Origin: Metallyticus violacea
Taxonomy: Eukaryota > Arthropoda > Insecta > Mantodea > Metallyticidae
DNA: 64,000 nt
Direction: 5' to 3'
Assembly (NCBI GenBank): GCA_030762175.1
Contig: CM060833.1
Coordinates: 159,933,501 to 159,997,500 of the forward strand
Each line of letters opens with the position of its first letter. The first letter of the stretch is position 1. Shown piece after piece: positions 58,219 through 64,000 of the stretch. Made by a program: the position numbers and the translations under genes. A model generated the notes under the pieces. The model was not told the DNA's origin and searched no databases. It saw only the letters and a program-made list of their open reading frames with translations.

Positions 58219-59021
58219 CGTGTGAGGAGGAGCATTGAAATCAACCATGATAATAAATGTTGCAAATTGTTATGCAAAAGTAGCTTCTAGACCAACTGTA
58301 AATATGGTGAACTTCTCTCTATTCTTGCTTAAGTAGTGGCAATGATGTTAATGGGAAATAGGATGGGTATAACCATTCTTTATGGTTCTGTTGTCATTTC
58401 TCAGCAGTTACAATGAATTTTTAAATCATGTAAATGCAAGAAGATCTCCAAACTTGAGATAAGCAACGTGATTTTATTTGGACAAGTTGCAGCTATGTAC
58501 AACCTTAGAAAACAAAAAAAAAAAAAAAAATCCAGAAACATTGACCGATTCGAAAAACATCGAAAGCATCGCTTATGCTGGGTTCAGTTCATGTAAACAG
58601 CAAATGTGTTCAGACCTGCGTTTGATAACTGAGCTCACCAAAGCCCCTGTCTAGTAATAAGAACTACAAGAGTGATTTGATAAAAAAATAAAAATAAAAT
58701 TCTGAAATGTTCCGGGACGCGTATTGCAAACTCTTACACTTTATTTCTAAATTACAAAATTACATTCTTACATTATTATTTTCCAGATGATACTTACACC
58801 CAGGTTACAATTAGAAATTAACTAAATAATAAAACGAACAAAATTACACTCCCTTCAACTACTTCCTTATTGCTGGAAACCAGCTGCTACTTCTACTATT
58901 TGCACTTAATCTCTAACTCTAAATTATTAAATTATTATTCACCGGTATCCGGTAGAAACTGTGCTGGTGATCAGCTCATTTCTTAAATACTTTTACTTTA
59001 CTACTTATATACATCTATTCC
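58219..59021. other. No gene; possible LTR-like end near 58.7-58.95 kb
   Basis: AT-rich. Minus-strand sequence from 58960 to 58690 ends with an AAATAAAGTGTAAGAGTTTG polyadenylation-like block before CGCGTCCCGGAAC, a pattern seen at LTR or transcript ends. Not confirmed. Confidence 0.25.
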
Positions 59022-59033
59022 TGTCTATATTTG

Positions 59034-59335
59034 GTCGGTCATGGTGGTGTAGTGGTTACCATACTTGCCTCCTAAACCCAAAACGCGGGTTCGAACCCGG
59101 CCAGGATCGATGGATTTTTTCGGGCGTAAAAATCGTAAGTATGGCTTCCTTCGGAAGGGAAGTAAAGCCGTGGGTCCCGTGTCGTACATTTGCGGCACGA
59201 AAAAGAACCTCAAGCCTGAAAGAGAGGCCTCTGAGTAAAATTTGTCGGCCGTTTCACGCCCTGAGTTGAATGGGACGCTGATGACCTGAGATGTTAAAGA
59301 GGGTCCATAAATAAATCAATCAAAAAAAAATCAAA
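59034..59335 (+). mobile_element. SINE-A, cleanest full-length plus-strand copy
   Basis: 302 bp with a 12-bp duplication (TGTCTATATTTG at 59022-59033, TGTCAATATTTG at 59336-59347, one change). A box TGGTGTAGTGG (59045-59055) and B box GGTTCGAACCC (59088-59098) match pol III consensus. The tail is AAATAAATCAATC plus an A run. Best plus-strand reference for the family. Confidence 0.95.
59036..59110 (+). promoter_or_regulatory. Internal pol III promoter (A and B boxes) of SINE-A
   Basis: The tRNA-like head of the cleanest SINE-A copy. In consensus the first seven bases GGTCCTG pair perfectly with CAGGACC at the head's end; this copy has one or two changes. Box spacing fits pol III. Transcription is not shown. 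Confidence 0.6.
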
Positions 59336-59347
59336 TGTCAATATTTG

Positions 59348-60480
59348 TATAATACTATATGCTTCTTTATTTTCCATATTATATCATATCATCTTTCGAT
59401 ACTATACCACCTTTATAAATATATTCGTGTAAATTTCACATTTACTCGTATATTTTATATTAGCCAGTTTTTTCATTCTTTGCGAATGTGACATTTATCA
59501 ATGTAACATTTACCCTACCAATTCATTACTTTGACATGGTTAATAATAGTAATAATAATATCACTAGTAGTGGTTTGATATTTAAAAAAAACAAGAACAT
59601 CTTGCAACATAGTTTATTTTTCGACTGCGCAGTTACGCTATAAATTTATAGGAGTCAAATTGATCCCTAATCGTTCTGGGTATAGCACATTAAAAAGGAA
59701 TGAAAAAAATAAAATATCCAAATGTAATATCATAAAGTGGAAGAAAATCGAATAAAATTCATGATTTTTGGTGGGAAACTATGAATACCTGAGGAAACTG
59801 TCCAATAAAAAATTTAGTCAGAGATCATTTTGACATCTTCCGCAGTTCTAGTGTTAATATTGTGAAAAGCACATAAACTTTATTGCAAGCATAGGCAGGA
59901 CTGGTGTGTATTGGCAAAGAGCTACCGCGGCCCAAGAAGGCACCGGATGAATAATTCATGACATTACATATAACTTCCCTATAACAGACTGCGCGCAGTG
60001 GTGTTTCATTTGCTAAACAGATACAACTTACGAAAGCAATGTCACATACGGATTACGGGAACTGTCTATGACTCCTACGTTTAACAAGACTGGGAAGAAT
60101 TATTTCCATGCTGAAACGGAAGGGGTAGCAAAATGTTTATAATGCAACAAAACATTGTATCAGTTGAACTTAAATTTGAAATATTTCTACATTTTATACC
60201 ACAGTAAAGAACACGACAAACACAGCATAATTACGATAAACGACATCAAAAGAGGTGAGTAACTTAAAACAACTATTTCGTTGCAACAAGTTCATAAACT
60301 GATTGTGTGATCGAAAACATAAACTCTAATAACAATTATTTCCTTACTATACTGAGGCAGGATATATTATCAAATAAGCAAACGTGAATTGCACAAGCGT
60401 CCAACACCCTATAAATGACTACTTCTCTTTCATTTTATTTCATATAATATCATATTATACATTTTTATATGATTTATCTT
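59348..60480. other. No gene seen
   Basis: AT-rich; short AAT runs near 59550. Nothing recognised. Confidence 0.45.
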
Positions 60481-60720
60481 AGGACGCTGTTTGACATCTC
60501 TGGTTATTAATGCCGCATTCCATTCAGGGCATGAAACTCCATATCAAATGCCTCAGTCTTGAGGTTCTTTTACGTGCCGTAAATCTACTATTTTACTTTC
60601 TTTCCGAAAGATTCCATACTCAACGATTTTTACGCCCCAAAATATTACCGACCTTGGCCGGGATTGAATCCGCGACCTTGGGTCTATGAGGCAAGTATGG
60701 TTACCACTAGACGAACAGAA
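60481..60720 (-). mobile_element. SINE-A copy, degenerate
   Basis: Minus-strand SINE-A with several deletions in the body (the CACGGGACCCACGGC block is missing). The head is recognisable (GGGATTGAATCCGCG as B-box equivalent). Confidence 0.85.
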
Positions 60721-60885
60721 TCAACAAATTATTCACAGCAATATTTCTTATGTTATATTACAACAAAAATAAAAATAATAACAATAATTTTGAGCTTCAA
60801 GCACACTAAATCGCAGATTCTTGTCAGTACAATACATTCTTTACCGAGAAATGCAATCTTTGCAATGTAACAAATTTGTTAATTA
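60721..60885. other. No gene seen
   Basis: Short AT-rich gap between a SINE and a mariner. Confidence 0.5.
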
Positions 60886-62042
60886 CGAGGATAGGTCCAT
60901 AAGTTTTCGAGCTCGCCGATAAAGATTATCACCTTCACAAAACCTTATCCGTGCCATACATTATCTGTTAAGTAAATTGCAGCTGTAACTTCCGCTCCGT
61001 TGTGTTCAGTTGTTCAGATATACTTGCATAAAGAAGGCTATGTGTAGAAGATTGTGACATGTTCAAAGTGGAGTATCGACCATGGAGTTATTAAGTTCTT
61101 CACAAAAGGACTTACTCCATATTAAACAGCGATTGGACCGTGTACATGAAGAAACATCCCCCTCATATTCTACCGTAAAAGAATGGACCAAACTTTTTCG
61201 AATGAGTCGAGAAAGCATTGAAGAAGAAGAAGAACGTGCAGGTCGGCCCTTGGAGGTGCTCACTCCTGAAAACAACGCTCTTGTGGAAGGAAAAATTATG
61301 GAAGACCGGCCGCTCAAAGTTGCAGAAAGAGCAGCAAGGTTGGGCCTTTCTAAAACAACATTCCTTCGAATTATTCATGGACATTTAAATATGAATAAGG
61401 TTAGTACAAAATGGATGCCTGGACTTCTTTCCTCGGTCCAAAAGCAGCAACGAGTCATCTGTTGTTAAGACATTTTTGGAGCTCTACGTGGTAATGAGAG
61501 AGAAGTTCTGCAAACCATTGTTACAGGAGATGAAACTGTGGTTCTCTACTATGATCCCTTGTCCAAAAGAGAATCTGGCGTAAACCTGGCGAAGCGCCGC
61601 CTCTAAACAAGTCACTCAATTAACCAAGAAGATCATGGCCACAATCTTTTGGCACTGTGAAGGAATACTCTTCATTGACTTCAAGGAGAGGAACACTACA
61701 GTAAATGGGGAGTACTATGCTGGCCTACTGCACAGACTACGTGCTTCCTTCGAAGAGAAAAGGCGAGGAAAACTGAGTGGTGGTTTGCGCCTTTATCACG
61801 ACAACGCGCCTGTGTACACAGCTCTTGTTGCAAAGAAAACTATGAAGAAATGTGGCTTCAAGGAGATCGACCATCCACAGATGAATGCTGTTTATGCCCA
61901 TTTTGCGGACATGACTTCATACTATTTTGGGGGGTTGAAATGTTAATTCAAAGATTTGAGAAGTGAATTGTATTAAAGGGTAACTATATTGAAAAGTGAA
62001 ATGTAGTTTTTGATTTATCATACCTAGATCCATAGGTCCTAG
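60886..62042 (+). mobile_element. mariner element (family 1), internally deleted
   Basis: TA at both ends (60884-60885, 62043-62044). Left terminus CGAGGATAGGTCCATAAG. The right terminus has lost about 20 bases and reads CCTAGATCCATAGGTCCTAG. About 1.16 kb. Confidence 0.9.
61068..61946 (+). pseudogene. mariner transposase pseudogene
   Basis: The start codon position has GTG in place of ATG (GTGGAG for ATGGAG). The N-terminal part is open from 61082 to 61468 (PSYSTVKEWTKLFRMSRES, LSKTTFLRIIHGHLNMNK, SSVQKQQRVICC, stop). The first catalytic Asp is in VTGDETVVLYYDPLSKRE; the second in YHDNAPVYTAL. The segment with the third Asp is deleted: KEIDHPQ passes directly to MNAVYAHFAD. Non-functional. 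Confidence 0.92.
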
Positions 62043-62044
62043 TA

Positions 62045-62483
62045 TTTATTCATAAAATATACAAAATTTAATTCGTTTTCAGAAGAAAGTGATATTAAAA
62101 TTTTTTTTTCTGACAATGTGCCAAAATAGTTTAATTTTGCGTTTGTACATTTGTATTTTGCTATGGCAAAGTGTAATGGTAATTTAATATCAATAAACAG
62201 TTAGCTAACTATTTTAACGTGCTACTTTGTCTAAGTTTAAAGTGACAGATTTAATGCACTCTTTGGTGATGCACGCCACTGACCAGACTGAGCCAAAGTG
62301 TCGCAAGAGCGTTGTATATGCCTCATGTTCAAGGAACAGAGCAAGAGCAGGCACCCTCCTCTAGTATTATTGTGTTACTAACCTTATCCACTCATCGATG
62401 TTTTACGTCTAAGCTACTAAGCTTGCCAGAGCCACTTCCTAAAACGAAAACCTGTGCAATCTTAGAATATAATGTGTAATTGT
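62045..62483. other. No gene seen
   Basis: AT-rich; nothing recognised. Confidence 0.5.
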
Positions 62484-62850
62484 GTGTTACTCCCGTTTTC
62501 ATTACCATAGCACCGATGGTGCACGAGATGAAATAAGAATTCTAGGATAAAAACTTTTTTTCAGGGGGTCCAAGTTCCAAACTATGTCTCGGTTTAGGTT
62601 ACCTCCCAAGACTTTGCCAATGAAATCAAATCAAATGATATGTTGGGAAAGGATTTTTTTTTTTAGGAAGGGAAACGTTCTAGGCCTAAATTTAGGGTAC
62701 CTCCCCAGCATTTGCCATTTATGAGGACTGAGGAAAACCTGGAAAAAACCTCAATAATGGAGGACGGTCCTGGTAGTATTTGAACCCCAGACCTTCTGCC
62801 ACGCCTTAACGACCCTGGGCACCCGTGGTGGTTTAGTGACCTTTGCCACC
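62484..62850 (-). mobile_element. Two SINE-B copies, one inside the other
   Basis: An old, much-changed SINE-B 3' half (62484-62630, ACTCCCGTTTTCATTACCATAG to CTCCCAAGACTTTGCCA) is followed by a better-preserved copy (62632-62832). After that copy's head a second degraded head appears (CCTTTGCCACCCGTGCC, 62838-62856). This is best read as a newer SINE-B inserted into an older one on the same strand. Confidence 0.78.
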
Positions 62851-62856
62851 CGTGCC

Positions 62857-63719
62857 AACCTAATAGAAGATGCTGGAATTCTTATGAATACGATTGTATT
62901 TAGCAATCGAAATGTTTCTGTTTTCATCATAATATTTTCCTTTTCCTTTTCATTCTGAAACCCCCACTAAATGTGTTAATTTTCGTATCTCGTGATTTCA
63001 TTGGCGAACGTTACAAGTTTTACGTCAATTTTATCGAGTTGGAAAGGTATGTTTCGCTTGTATTTTTTGTTTTGCACTGAATTAGTGGATTCAAAATCGT
63101 GACAATATCGTGAATTGTAATTTTGGTAAGAAGTAATTAACTGGAAAATTTCTGAATAAATTTTACATGCATATTACGAGCTAATTGGTATTTAGAATAG
63201 CTGTCTAATACTTTTGAAAATGACTGTGTACTGCGCGAGACCGGAAGATAATTCAAGAACATGACAAAGGGGGGATGCTGATTTTAAGTTTGGACGCCTC
63301 TGGCTGTAATGACTGTTGCCAAGAGTAAAACACTGTTTGAGCGGAAAAGGTTTATAACTTAAGGCATACATTAAGACTACGTTAGTAAATAAGATGTTTT
63401 GTTCTGAATAATTTTACAACATAGTTGACCGACACTAAAACATTTTAACATGCTAAAGACATCATTTAGCAGAGCAGTAGGAAGTATGTCATTACTTTTA
63501 TAAATATTAGGTTTAGATTTTTCAGAATTTTAAATTTTTTACTTTATATGTTTGAAGTAAGAATTTTGCATGTATTGTTAATTTGAGAACATATTTTAAA
63601 ATACAAAAAAGAACTGCACTATTGTCCGGCAAACAGTTACATTATATAGGTTCAATGGTTCAAAGGAAAACTGATACATTGCTTTATTCAGATTATTAGA
63701 CTAGCTAGTAATTCTAGGG
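62857..63719. other. No gene seen
   Basis: AT-rich; may include the 5' flank of the mariner relic that follows, but no terminus was found. Confidence 0.45.
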
Positions 63720-63880
63720 GAATGCACTGAGTCTTTGTGAAACGAGAGCGTGTTAGTTTAAATGTGGTAGAACATCCTGTGAAGACGGGCATGGCAGGAG
63801 TGCTTGGAAAATTGCCACAACCGAAGAGAAAGTAAATAAAGTGCATAATTTAGTGTTCCAATATCGCACTAACATTTGAA
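63720..63880 (+). pseudogene. mariner transposase fragment (family 3)
   Basis: KCGRTSCEDGHGRSAWKIA followed by TTEEKVNKVHNLVFQYRTNI, the same N-terminal linker as the 57.4 kb relic and nearly identical to it in DNA (GTGGTAGAACATCCTGTGAA). A stop follows after the helix-turn-helix begins. Confidence 0.7.
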
Positions 63881-64000
63881 AGTTCAAGTAAACACGAAAG
63901 GTAATTGAAGGTTTTCATTCAAGCTGCAGGAAGTCGCCGATTGAAGTCCAAATGCATTGTCCATTGGAATGAGGTAGGTTGGTTTTGTTTGTTAAAGAGA

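Overview
This 64 kb window is eukaryotic nuclear DNA, almost certainly from an arthropod and most likely an insect with a large, repeat-rich genome. There is no operon structure, ribosome-binding-site pattern or dense coding. Instead there is AT-rich sequence with many microsatellites, two abundant tRNA-derived SINE families, several lineages of decayed Tc1/mariner-superfamily DNA transposons and non-LTR retrotransposon relics. The organism call is an inference from repeat content; I cannot name the species.

SINE-A (about 300 bp; tRNA-like head with a perfectly paired acceptor stem, then a conserved body and an A-rich or simple-repeat tail) has about 18 copies or fragments. SINE-B (about 270-290 bp; head resembling a class II Leu/Ser tRNA) has about 14. 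Several have perfect or near-perfect 9-12 bp target-site duplications. There are clear nestings: SINE-B inside SINE-A at the left edge, SINE-B next to SINE-B at 62.5 kb, SINE-A inside a foldback element at 37.5 kb, and SINE-B plus a long microsatellite inside a mariner relic at 44 kb.

DNA transposons: four copies of one mariner family (18.5, 30.6, 41.1 and 60.9 kb), all broken; relics of three further mariner lineages (39.2 kb; 43.4-44.7 kb; and 30.2, 57.4 and 63.7 kb); a Tc1-like relic (10.8 kb); a second IS630-Tc1-mariner group with a DUF4817-type N-terminal domain (12.0, 29.1 and 34.9 kb, plus a divergent relic at 26.6 kb); and a long-inverted-repeat foldback family (37.4 and 53.4 kb). Non-LTR reverse transcriptase or C-terminal relics lie at 14.9-15.7 kb and 44.9-45.6 kb.

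The only convincing host coding sequence is one GC-rich internal exon at 55,218-55,725 (+), with splice sites at both ends and an unbroken frame of 169 codons. Its product is not recognised. The flanking AT-rich DNA is probably intron or intergenic, so much of the right part of the window may be introns of one long gene.

I found no convincing undescribed functional system. The items most worth a second look are the foldback family with an internal tRNA-like segment, a diverged tandem array of about 150 bp period at 27.9-28.6 kb, the deletion derivative that keeps an intact 109-codon frame at 12.3 kb, the subterminal direct repeats of the DUF4817-type elements, and the orphan exon.
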